Assembly: GCA_964482395.1 (NCBI GenBank)
Contig: CAYZXK010000059.1
Coordinates: 1 to 13,686 of the forward strand
Source: CAYZXK01 sp964482395
GTDB taxonomy: Bacteria > Planctomycetota > Phycisphaerae > UBA1845 > Fen-1342
Length of the DNA stretch: 13,686 nucleotides
Reading direction: 5' to 3'
The position numbers and the translations under genes were made by a program. Under the pieces are notes generated by a model. It was not told where the DNA came from and did not search any database. It was given only the letters and a program-made list of their open reading frames with translations. Of the stretch, positions 1 through 6,648 are shown piece after piece; the stretch's first letter is position 1; the number at the start of each line of letters is the position of its first letter.

Positions 1-851
1 CCGTTGTAAAGTCCGAGAATGCTTGGGCTGGGCAGGCCGCCGAACATCGCATGCCATCCCCCCCGACCATCCCCGCGCCACACCCGCGGCCCTTCATTGT
101 GGCTGGCCAGCAGGTCCAGCGTTCCATCCCCGTCGATATCCGCCAGCAGGACGCGGTTCGTCCACCCGGAGGTAGGCAGTCCGCAGGGGTGGTATTTCCA
201 GTTTCGCCCGGTCCCGTCGCCAAGATAGACGGAAATACCGCCTCCGTTGTCAGCCGAGCCGGCCACCAGGTCCGGAAAACCGTCCCCGTTCACGTCGCCG
301 ACGGCCACGTCCTCCGCGCCGGTAAATTCACCTTCATCGGCGCCGGGCGGAATAAGCTCCCGGGGATAAAGTCCACGGGTGGTCATTTCCCAGCCGCCGG
401 CCCCGTCACCGAGGTAAACAAACAATCCCTGGCAATGATCGGCCACCACCAGGTCCAGCCGGCCGTCGAGGTTCAGGTCCGCTAAAGACAGGCCGCCGCC
501 ACACGAGTTGGTCCGACCAAAGCTCAAACCCGCAGACGAGTCTCGCCATCCGCCCCGGCCGTCCCCCAGCCATACCGCCGGCCCGTGCTCGACCCGGACA
601 TGAGCCGCCAGGTCCAGCGTGCCGTCTCCGTTCACGTCCCCAAACGCCGGGTCGCACTTCCAGTTACCAGCCTCGGGCAATCCAGAACGGCACAGGGTGA
701 AACTCATCGGCGAGGGCGGCCCAGGCGGCAGCCTGCGTTTGACCTCCGGGCCGGATGCCCGCTGCCCAGACGCGCACGAGCCCAGCACAAGGCCCGCTGC
801 GACCACCAGCCACGCGCAGCCGGTCACTCGAATCGACACCCTCGAGTTCAT
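1..851 (-). CDS. VCBS/FG-GAP repeat lipoprotein (partial, C-terminus off window)
   Basis: I translated this frame by hand; it is open from an ATG at 851-849 to the left edge (283 codons visible, 3' end missing). The N-terminus is a lipoprotein signal: a hydrophobic stretch at residues 13-24 ends in LGSC with Cys26 as the lipidated residue. Four repeats follow, each starting with a Ca-binding-type DxNxDGxxD or DxDxDGxxD loop (residues 72-80, 125-133, 186-194, 238-246) and each with a later LGDG.GG.W or related strand. This is typical of VCBS/FG-GAP beta-propeller blades, which usually mediate binding rather than catalysis. The start overlaps the stop of the upstream lipoprotein gene as ATGA (851-848), so coupled translation is likely. 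Ligand and final length are unknown. Confidence 0.88.
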   Translation of the reverse strand, partial: MNSRVSIRVTGCAWLVVAAGLVLGSCASGQRASGPEVKRRLPPGPPSPMSFTLCRSGLPEAGNWKCDPAFGDVNGDGTLDLAAHVRVEHGPAVWLGDGRGGWRDSSAGLSFGRTNSCGGGLSLADLNLDGRLDLVVADHCQGLFVYLGDGAGGWEMTTRGLYPRELIPPGADEGEFTGAEDVAVGDVNGDGFPDLVAGSADNGGGISVYLGDGTGRNWKYHPCGLPTSGWTNRVLLADIDGDGTLDLLASHNEGPRVWRGDGRGGWHAMFGGLPSPSILGLYN

Positions 852-1651
852 TTTGCGCCGCCCATCATCTGCCGGTACCACTCTCCCTCAATTCTCAACC
901 AGCGTTCCGTGATCATGGTGATCTCGGGTGGCATCTTGCTCAAGTTCGGGTCGGTCCGCTTAACCTCGTAGGCTACGCGGACCTGCCCACGATCGCCGAT
1001 CACCTCCACCCACTGCACCTGGCACGAGCGATATTCCAGCCGCTGGCCGTCGGTCGCAAGCTGGTCGACGGTGACCCCCTCACGCGCCCGGGGTTCCAGA
1101 AGGGCGTGCAGCGCAGCCCAGTCGCCGCGCTGCCGGGCCTGCCAAGCTTCCTGGAAACGCGCCCGGAGCCGGTCTTCCTCAGCCGCATTACGCACGGCCG
1201 GCGACTCCGGGTACCTGTCCAGTTCATTCCGCGGGACCGGGTACCACTGGCCGTCGGTCAGACGCCATTTCTCCCAGCGTTGCGCCTCGCGGGGAGCCAG
1301 GGCCGGGAACTGGCGAATCGTCGACCGGTACTGCACCTCGACCCATCCCAGGGGCCCATCGGTCTGCACCCGCCCCAGCTTGTAATCGTGGATCACGAAG
1401 GGCTCGTTCTTCCGATGCCATTCCTCGAATTGCTGCTGGTCCAGTCCCTCTCGTCGACCAGGTTCTTCGAAAACGTAGACGGTAGACCAGTCTTCTTTCT
1501 GCCGGGCTTGCCACAGTTGCTCCGCCCGGGCCCTCAAGTCCTCGGCCCCCGGGGTTCGCCCGGCCGGGCCGGACGATCCCCGCGGGGTCGCGGCGCATCC
1601 CCACAGCAGCAGGAGGCTGCCGACACATGTCCAAGTGATGCGGGCTGTCAA
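848..1651 (-). CDS. Lipoprotein with duplicated ~100-aa domain
   Basis: The frame is open from a GTG at 1711, but that start would give a 38-residue acidic leader with no ribosome site. I prefer the TTG at 1651-1649: it has AAGG eight bases upstream and yields a compact signal (MTARITWTCVGSLLLLWGC), with LWGC as a slightly atypical lipobox. A GTG at 1669 is the alternative. The mature part holds two copies of one domain, roughly residues 59-160 and 182-281 counted from the 1711 start. Each begins LRAR....WQARQ..DW, passes through an ...EP..REG segment and ends with a (R)L.(D/E)G.WY strand. A hand alignment of the first 31 residues gives 16 identities. The size and the W-x(n)-G-x-WY ending recall NTF2-like/SnoaL-like folds, but that is inference. 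It sits upstream of, and overlaps, the propeller lipoprotein gene. Confidence 0.82.
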   Translation of the reverse strand: MTARITWTCVGSLLLLWGCAATPRGSSGPAGRTPGAEDLRARAEQLWQARQKEDWSTVYVFEEPGRREGLDQQQFEEWHRKNEPFVIHDYKLGRVQTDGPLGWVEVQYRSTIRQFPALAPREAQRWEKWRLTDGQWYPVPRNELDRYPESPAVRNAAEEDRLRARFQEAWQARQRGDWAALHALLEPRAREGVTVDQLATDGQRLEYRSCQVQWVEVIGDRGQVRVAYEVKRTDPNLSKMPPEITMITERWLRIEGEWYRQMMGGAK

Positions 1652-1792
1652 TTCGTCGGCCTTTACCACCAACCCACAGGTCCCAAAATGTTGGCGGCGG
1701 GAGCAAGGCACGCCGGCTGGCCTGTCTCACTCCCGTCGCCTTGGTCATCTAGCCAATGCCGCCCCACAGCGGGGCTTCCACCAACGGTCCGA

Positions 1793-2920
1793 CTACCAGA
1801 CCACCTTCGGGCCGGCGGCCGGAAGGTCGTTGCTGATGATTTTCTCCGGCGGCGCCTCGGGGATGTCGTACCAGATGGTGGCCGCCTTGGTGCCGGAACC
1901 GAAGAGGTTCGTGCCGGAGAGCGCCAGATACGTATTGTCGAACAACAGCACCTTGGCAGCGACTCCCAGCAGGGACTCGCTGGTGCTCATGACCGGCGGA
2001 TGGTCGCAGACGGCGCTCTGCAAGCCACTGATCCGGGCCCGGCCTTTGTCAGTCTGAAGGTTCTGAATCAAAAAGTGGCCGCCCTTGGCACTGAGCAGGT
2101 TCTCGTCCCACTTGGTGATGCAGTATTCCATGCCCGAGAACCCGACCTCGTTCTGGTTCCAGATCTCGAACTTGGCCTTGGTGGTACGCGGGCCGGTGGT
2201 CTCTTGCCGCAGATCGTTGGTCACGATCAGCAGGGTGAGGTCGGTGTCATGCGACACCATGCGCCCGCCGCCTGAGAAGGCCAGCGAGCCGGACGCGAAG
2301 AAATCCAGCAGCAGCTTCTCGAAGCCGAAGGCGTACTCGACTCCGTTGAGATTGAGGATGCCCTCGCTGCCGGTCACGCCGCCGTTGGGAATCGCGTCGT
2401 TAACTACCGCGAAGGCGTAAGCGTTGTACTCCCAGGCGGTCCCATTCTCGTAGTCGACGATCGTGGCGCCGCCGTACAGGTGATTCCAACGGATTTCCCA
2501 GCCGCTGGTGTCCGGGTCATTGGACACCGCCCACAGCAGGATGTAGCCCCGCATGATCAGGTCGCCGCTGCCCTCGGGATCCGGATAGGGGTCGCCCAGC
2601 ACGGTCCAGGGCGAGACGCCCTTGGGCAGGCCGGTGGCGGCCGACCAGTAGACCGGCTGATTCTTGGTCAGCGTAAAGACGTTGTCGACACGCGTGCAGG
2701 TCTCGCTCACGAAATAGAGCTGGATGTCGACATCCTGGTTGTAATCATTGTTGAGAGTGATGAACGTGTCCTGAGTCAGCACGCCGCGAGCGTCCCAGCG
2801 CAGCTCAACCTTGGGGTAAACCAGCAGACTGCCCTTCTCCGTGCCGCTGACTCGATCCACTGCCAGCGCGCCTGGAACCAACAGGACCAGGCACGTCACA
2901 GCCACAAACGTTCGGAACAT
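1793..2920 (-). CDS. Secreted two-module (A-B) protein, unknown family
   Basis: 375 residues, starting at an ATG with GGAGGG six bases upstream. Residues 1-20 are a clear Sec signal peptide ending in GALA. Module A (about 22-239) begins DRVS.T.KGSLLV..KVE, contains EIRWNHL...AT.V.Y...AWEY.A.AF and KLLLDFFA, and ends DTDLTL.I.NDL. Module B (about 247-350) begins TKAK..IWN.NE..FSG.E.C and contains a GRARISG segment and LLGVAAKV. Both modules recur in the 1889-residue protein of this window, but there B precedes A. I do not recognise either module as a named family and see no catalytic motif, membrane anchor or dockerin-like tag. It is probably extracellular or periplasmic. It lies 81 bp upstream of the lipoprotein pair on the same strand and may head an operon. 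Confidence 0.9.
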   Translation of the reverse strand: MFRTFVAVTCLVLLVPGALAVDRVSGTEKGSLLVYPKVELRWDARGVLTQDTFITLNNDYNQDVDIQLYFVSETCTRVDNVFTLTKNQPVYWSAATGLPKGVSPWTVLGDPYPDPEGSGDLIMRGYILLWAVSNDPDTSGWEIRWNHLYGGATIVDYENGTAWEYNAYAFAVVNDAIPNGGVTGSEGILNLNGVEYAFGFEKLLLDFFASGSLAFSGGGRMVSHDTDLTLLIVTNDLRQETTGPRTTKAKFEIWNQNEVGFSGMEYCITKWDENLLSAKGGHFLIQNLQTDKGRARISGLQSAVCDHPPVMSTSESLLGVAAKVLLFDNTYLALSGTNLFGSGTKAATIWYDIPEAPPEKIISNDLPAAGPKVVW

Positions 2921-2926
2921 TCGTGT

Positions 2927-2932
2927 CCCTCC
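2927..2932 (-). promoter_or_regulatory. Shine-Dalgarno for the 375-aa protein
   Basis: On the minus strand GGAGGG lies six bases before the ATG at 2920-2918. It fixes that start, which also agrees with the signal peptide. Confidence 0.8.
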
Positions 2933-2956
2933 AAATTATCGAACCTTTCACAAACC

Positions 2957-2989
2957 TTCGGGCCTCCCCCCGACGGGGAGACCTCCGAA
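2957..2989 (-). promoter_or_regulatory. Leader hairpin upstream of the 375-aa gene
   Basis: In minus-strand RNA, GGUCUCCCC pairs with GGGGAGGCC through one G-U pair. The stem is extended by UUCG/CGAA across a two-base bulge. In plus-strand RNA the same wobble becomes an A-C mismatch, so the structure suits the minus transcript. It lies about 37 bases upstream of the ATG, inside the presumed 5' leader. No U-tract follows, so it is not an obvious terminator; its role is unknown. Confidence 0.45.
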
Positions 2990-3250
2990 ACTTCAAACCA
3001 TCCATCGCGATTCGATCGCACGTTTTCCTTGCCGGACCGTCGCCCGGCCCAATACACCTGCCCTCCTTTCCTGCTCCTGGTGCGTCCGATAGACGCAAGC
3101 CTCTTTTTCCCAGGCGGGTCCGGCCGGTTTTGTCGAGAGCCGCTTGATCCTAAGCCACTCGTCCCCGGGCGATGCAGTCACGCGACCTCTTGGCTGACCC
3201 GCTTCCGTCTCCTAATGCCGCCGCGGAAACGACCCATATCACATGGCCCG

Positions 3251-3279
3251 ATACTACAACCGCTCCCGGTCCGTGTCAA
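3251..3279 (-). promoter_or_regulatory. Sigma-70-like promoter for the minus-strand genes
   Basis: On the minus strand a perfect TTGACA (3279-3274) is followed after exactly 17 bases by TAGTAT (3256-3251), which matches TATAAT at four of six positions including the key A and final T. Transcription would start near 3244 and give a leader of about 320 bases before the 375-residue protein, including the hairpin at 2957-2989. Planctomycete promoters are poorly defined, so this rests on the general bacterial consensus. Confidence 0.5.
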
Positions 3280-3543
3280 GACGCTTTTTTCGGGCCCAAA
3301 AAGATAAACCTCCGGCCACCCGACGGCACCCATAGTATCAGCCAAATCGTTACGGAGTCAAGGACTTTATCGGGCCCGCCGCCGTTCCGATAATTCCTAT
3401 GCGCGCCCAGTTGACCACCCAGTTGAAAGTTTTTTCCCACTTTCCCACCCCGCTGACCTACCGCGCATCAGCCCGACTGGCGCAACCGGTCGCGCCACGA
3501 ATCGCCGAACACACTTACCAAAAAAACGCCTACTTTGTGGCCG

Positions 3544-3570
3544 CGAGGCGTGCTGCCGAGCAGCACCTCG
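3544..3570. other. Bulged hairpin in non-coding DNA
   Basis: CGAGG (3544-3548) and TGCTGC (3551-3556) pair with GCAGCA (3560-3565) and CCTCG (3566-3570), leaving a two-base CG bulge and a three-base loop. No adjacent T-tract follows on the plus strand. On the minus strand a run of seven T (complement of A at 3520-3526) lies roughly 18 bases beyond, too far for a standard terminator. Confidence 0.35.
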
Positions 3571-3669
3571 CTTGCCGCTGCCGACTGTCTCCACCGGCCA
3601 TGTTGCATGAACTGCTGGGCAAGCACCGCCGGGCCCGTGTGGCTCGTGTGTCCTGCACCGATAACTTGT

Positions 3670-3699
3670 TTGACAGCCTGCCGGCAAATCCGCTACTAT
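3670..3699 (+). promoter_or_regulatory. Sigma-70-like promoter facing the 638-aa gene
   Basis: A perfect TTGACA (3670-3675) is separated by 18 bases from TACTAT (3694-3699), which matches four of six consensus positions. It points toward the dockerin/propeller gene but lies about 600 bases upstream of it. It would therefore give either a very long leader or a separate small RNA. No good coding frame starts just downstream. Confidence 0.42.
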
Positions 3700-4210
3700 G
3701 GGAACGCATCCATCGCCTTCGGTCGCGCGTCGTGAGCGTTGTCGAGCGTCCTACGCCCAGCGCCCAAGGACGTCGCGCCTGCCAGCCGAGAACCACCTTG
3801 GCCCGATAACCAACAGGTCGAGCGGCGGGCGAGCTGGTCCCGATGAAGACAATACGGGGCCCGATAGAATGCCATCGGCGAGCCCCGGCAGGCGCCCAGC
3901 GTTGCACTCCGGCCCCAATATGCAGCGCAGCCGTCGCTTGAGAAACCTGGGGGACTTCCACCCCCCAGAGCAGGCGCGGTGCGGGTTTCGCTTTCCAGAC
4001 ACCTGGGACCGATAGTCGGCGCCCCGGCCACAAGGATAGCTTTTCGCAGTTGGAAAAAATAGGCAAGGGATTGAGGTGTCCTTGACGGAAAGTAGGGTAA
4101 TTTGAAGACTGTGCGCAAAGAGGCGTTAATCCGAGAGTCGCCGGCATTGTGCGAGTCGCTGGCGGGATCAAGCGGCCAGCAGCACAGGTCGGCAAAGGTG
4201 GTCGGAGTGG

Positions 4211-4245
4211 CACCTGGCGGGCCGTTCAACGTTGGCCCGCGGGTG
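4211..4245 (+). promoter_or_regulatory. Leader hairpin upstream of the 638-aa gene
   Basis: CACC and GCGGGCC (4211-4223) pair with GGCCCGC and GGTG (4234-4245) around a small 2x1 internal loop; the terminal loop is ten bases and contains AACGTT. The stem ends about 45 bases before the ribosome site. No U-tract follows, so an attenuation or stability role is only a guess. Confidence 0.4.
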
Positions 4246-4289
4246 CCGAGGCGGTGCGGGAAGCTCGACGCGAGGAGCTGACGCACGCT

Positions 4290-4295
4290 GGAGGG
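4290..4295 (+). promoter_or_regulatory. Shine-Dalgarno deciding a TTG start
   Basis: GGAGGG ends four bases before TTG at 4300. It supports this non-ATG start, as there is no in-frame ATG before residue 36, which would destroy the signal peptide. Confidence 0.6.
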
Positions 4296-4299
4296 TGTT

Positions 4300-6216
4300 T
4301 TGAAGCGCTACACCACTGGCGGAATCCGTAACGTCATTTCAAACACAGGTTGGCCGCGGTGGCTGCTGCTGACATGTAGCTTCGCCGTGGCGCAGATCGG
4401 TGCGATGCCGGCGTGGGGTTATACGCTCGGCGACATGAACTGCGACGGAATTACGAACTTCAACGATGTCAACCCGTTTGTCCAGGCGCTCACCAACCTG
4501 GCCGGCTGGTACGCGGCGTACCCGAGCTGTGATCCCCTCAACGGGGACATCAACGGGGACGGGGTTTTCGACCTGAACGATGTGAACCCGTTTATCGAGC
4601 TGATAAACTCGCCTCCGCCGCCCCCTCCACCTCCGCCTCCTCCGCCGCCGGCTGGCGACTGCGACGATAACCAGCCGCCAGAGGCGGACGCCGGTGGGGA
4701 CCTGGAAGTGGCGGTCGGGACGACAGTCACGTTTGACGGCAGCGGATCATTCGACCCGGACGGGGAAATCCAGACCTACGTCTGGGAGATTCGAGACGTG
4801 AACACTGACCAGGTCATAACGATCGAAAGCGCTGATCCGCAGATCGACTACGCATTCAACGAGCCGGCTCGCTACGCGGTATCTCTGCGTGTGAAGGACG
4901 ACTGCGACGCGTTTTCCGAGCCCGATGTGGCTTCGTTGGAGGTCGGCCTGCTGGCGGGATTCAAGATCGAAAAGCTCGTGGCCGTGGACCCAATCACCGG
5001 AGCAGAAACCTGGGTGCCGACCGGCACGGACCCCAACGACCCGATCGAATACGGCCTGAAGGTCCGGCTCAACGCCCTCGACTATTCCGCCGGAAACATC
5101 ATTCTTTACTGGTGGCAAAAGAATGGGGCCGGCTACGGCAGCGATCCGATCATGATCAAGAGCTACACCGGGCCGACGCAGTTTCAGCTTAAGCTGACCG
5201 TGTACGATGAGGGCTATCTGCACAACGTGTCGGTCACGAAGACGGTGTATGTAGCCCAGGGCATGCACGTTTTGTCGATCACACCATACTCCGGCACGTC
5301 GTTCAACCCGGCGTATTGGGCGAATCTGGGGACGGAGCTATGGGGGGTCGACGGCGGTGGGACGATCGCAGTCGTTGATATCTCGGACCCGGCTAACCTG
5401 CCGGCGGTGCAGGTGATGGCGCCCACGCTCGGCACGGCGCCTGCCTCGATGGCAGCCAGCGATGGGAAGCTCTACATAAGCTCGTATCAGAACGGGGTGT
5501 GGGTATGTCGTGCCGACCGGAATAACTTCTCGGTGCTGGCCCACCTCACGCCGCAGGATTTGGGTAATCCGGCCGCGACCGGGGACGTGGCGGCAGTCGG
5601 CGAATTCATGTACGTGCTGACGGCGATGCCCAACCGAGTGCTGGTGTACGACGTGTCCGACGGGTTCGCTCCGGTCCTGGTGGACCAGGTGGCGCTCCCC
5701 GGCGGAGTCCAAACGATGCGCCTGGTCGGAAGCGAGGCCGTTCTGGTACAGAAGCTCAACAGCTCTACTATCTGGGCCCTTGACATCCGGCAGCCTGATC
5801 AGCCGCAGTTGTTGCCCGAGCCGATCCAGCCACCTCAGTCCTACGTGTACACGATTCTCACGTACGACCACACGGTCATCTTGCCGATGTTGTCGAAGAC
5901 TGCTTTCTTCGAGCTGGTTGTTCCTGACGACACCGAACTACCGCTCACTTTTGGCCAGATGCGAATAGTCGATACATTTTCGGTGTACAGCGCGGCCTCA
6001 GCCACCCGACTTTACACCGTCGCGAACGGCTACCTAAGGAAGTTCGATGGGCTATATCCCGCTACCGGCCAGCCGAGCTACCAGATAGATCAGTACTACC
6101 CGGGCTACCAGACGCCGGTGCAGTTCATTTGTGACGCCGACGGTCCGGGAGATTCTTATCAACCGGTCCTGTTCATCGGGTTGGGACCTAACGGGTGGGG
6201 AGCCTGGGCGCCGTAG
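4300..6216 (+). CDS. Secreted dockerin-like / PKD / beta-propeller protein
   Basis: 638 residues from a TTG start preceded by GGAGGG. Residues 1-40 form a signal peptide (hydrophobic WLLLTCSFAVAQIGA). Two dockerin-type Ca loops follow directly, at 45-56 and 83-94. Both keep D-x-N-x-D-G with D at position 12, and each is followed by NPF. A linker of 13 prolines (105-117) leads to a PKD-like domain (about 127-215) with the usual DGSGSFDPDG segment and WEI in place of WDFGDG. A second, weaker PKD-like domain spans about 219-320. From about 325 to the end are LVIVD-type propeller blades, e.g. IAVVDISDPANLP and VLVYDVSDGFAPVLV. The dockerin-like pair is N-terminal, whereas such pairs usually sit at the C-terminus. 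It probably acts as an extracellular binding or scaffold protein; no catalytic residues were recognised. Confidence 0.92.
   Translation: MKRYTTGGIRNVISNTGWPRWLLLTCSFAVAQIGAMPAWGYTLGDMNCDGITNFNDVNPFVQALTNLAGWYAAYPSCDPLNGDINGDGVFDLNDVNPFIELINSPPPPPPPPPPPPPAGDCDDNQPPEADAGGDLEVAVGTTVTFDGSGSFDPDGEIQTYVWEIRDVNTDQVITIESADPQIDYAFNEPARYAVSLRVKDDCDAFSEPDVASLEVGLLAGFKIEKLVAVDPITGAETWVPTGTDPNDPIEYGLKVRLNALDYSAGNIILYWWQKNGAGYGSDPIMIKSYTGPTQFQLKLTVYDEGYLHNVSVTKTVYVAQGMHVLSITPYSGTSFNPAYWANLGTELWGVDGGGTIAVVDISDPANLPAVQVMAPTLGTAPASMAASDGKLYISSYQNGVWVCRADRNNFSVLAHLTPQDLGNPAATGDVAAVGEFMYVLTAMPNRVLVYDVSDGFAPVLVDQVALPGGVQTMRLVGSEAVLVQKLNSSTIWALDIRQPDQPQLLPEPIQPPQSYVYTILTYDHTVILPMLSKTAFFELVVPDDTELPLTFGQMRIVDTFSVYSAASATRLYTVANGYLRKFDGLYPATGQPSYQIDQYYPGYQTPVQFICDADGPGDSYQPVLFIGLGPNGWGAWAP
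4612..4650 (+). repeat. 13-proline codon run
   Basis: Thirteen consecutive proline codons use a mixture of CCT, CCG, CCC and CCA. The DNA is thus not a clean trinucleotide repeat, and the protein run looks selected rather than a slippage product. It separates the dockerin-like pair from the PKD-like part. Translating it should depend on elongation factor P. Confidence 0.9.
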
Positions 6217-6255
6217 CTTCCGGGCCGGGATGCCGTAGGGCCGGATACCTGCTCT

Positions 6256-6292
6256 CGCCTCGCGCGTTACGTTGCGCGGGGCGCTTTCGTTT
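6256..6292 (+). terminator. Intrinsic terminator after the 638-aa gene
   Basis: A ten-base-pair stem pairs 6256-6265 with 6274-6283, with one U-G pair and an eight-base loop. It is followed by CTTTCGTTT. It lies 40 bases after the stop codon, as expected for a Rho-independent terminator with a slightly broken U-tract. Confidence 0.72.
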
Positions 6293-6635
6293 CAAGCTGT
6301 GGCCAAAGTCTGAGTAACCGGGATTGCTCGGCCAGTAGGCCTCCTTTAGCCGGGGTGAGAGCCTTGGCGCGGCGCTCGGTCCGCGACTGGAAAGGCGAGT
6401 CCCAAAAAAAGTGCCCGTAACCGCTCCCGATAGCTTGACATAATCGGCGGAAACGGTTCCAGTACTTATAGGAATATGCGGGCTGGGTTAACGCGCGGTG
6501 TTTTGGTCGTAGAGGACTAGGCGAGTCGCGCGCGACCAACAGGCAAGGGTAAGAACCGGAGGCGGGCTTCGTCGCGTACACGGGCCGGTTTCCGGTGCAG
6601 TAGAAAGCCGGGAATTTGTAAGCAACCAAAACCAT

Positions 6636-6643
6636 AAGGAGGG
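6636..6643 (+). promoter_or_regulatory. Strong Shine-Dalgarno of the 1889-aa gene
   Basis: AAGGAGGG ends five bases before the ATG at 6649. This near-perfect anti-16S match is the strongest ribosome site in the window and suggests high expression. Confidence 0.88.
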
Positions 6644-6648
6644 TTAAC

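Larger units (their letters stand above)
3086..4014. repeat. Cluster of CCGATA motifs (GGCCCGATA in four copies)
   Basis: CCGATA occurs at 3086, 3248, 3387, 3658, 3803, 3861 and 4009, and as TATCGG at 3368. The copies at 3245, 3800 and 3858 extend to GGCCCGATA, and 3368-3376 is its exact complement. A ninth CCGATA is at 6427 in the other long leader. I counted only six in all coding DNA of the window. This could be a regulator site or a composition effect; no protein is assigned. Confidence 0.35.
2921..4299. other. 1.38-kb non-coding region between divergent genes
   Basis: I see no convincing coding frame here: short frames lack ribosome sites and recognisable motifs, and there is no tRNA-like structure. 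What it holds is two promoter-like signals facing outward, a T-rich patch with GAAAGT/ACTTTC arms (3424-3443), a bulged hairpin at 3544-3570, a C/G hairpin at 3947-3968 and an imperfect direct repeat of GAGTCGCYGGC (4135-4145 and 4153-4163). There are also eight CCGATA/TATCGG hexamers, four of them in the longer form GGCCCGATA or its complement. Confidence 0.6.
6217..6648. other. 432-bp leader/intergenic region before the 1889-aa gene
   Basis: Apart from the terminator, this holds an imperfect stem (GCCTT/AAGGC at 6361-6365 and 6392-6396, with inner CGCGG/CCGCG). It also has a TTGACA at 6435-6440 without a well-spaced -10 (TACTTA is 22 bases away), flanked by CCGAT/ATCGG arms, and a 12-base palindrome GTCGCGCGCGAC at 6525-6536. 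The 11-mer AACCGCTCCCG (6419-6429) recurs at 3258-3268. No coding frame is supported; a long frame on the minus strand crosses the start of the large gene and looks spurious. Confidence 0.55.

Noticed and set aside
1761..1775. Small hairpin GCCCC/GGGGC between the 375-aa gene and the lipoprotein pair
   Set aside because: Only five base pairs and no T-tract; too weak to call a terminator or an operon break.
755..2275. 506-codon open frame on the plus strand
   Set aside because: It runs antisense across two well-supported minus-strand genes; its translation is Pro/Arg/Gly-rich without motifs. Long antisense frames are expected in GC-rich DNA.
3947..3968. CTGGGGG/CCCCCAG hairpin as a terminator
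   Set aside because: Seven base pairs with an eight-base loop, no U-tract and no gene upstream to terminate.
3698..4015. 105-codon plus-strand frame just after a promoter-like site
   Set aside because: Its ATG overlaps the -10 element (3694-3699), it has no ribosome site and an unstructured Arg/Pro/Ser-rich translation. Probably chance.
2921..4299. CRISPR array, tRNA or mobile-element ends
   Set aside because: No regularly spaced repeats, no cloverleaf or T-loop signature, and no terminal inverted repeats with a transposase frame were seen.
6435..6468. TTGACA followed by TACTTA as a promoter of the large gene
   Set aside because: The spacing is 22 bases, too long for a sigma-70 promoter; kept only as a note within the leader.
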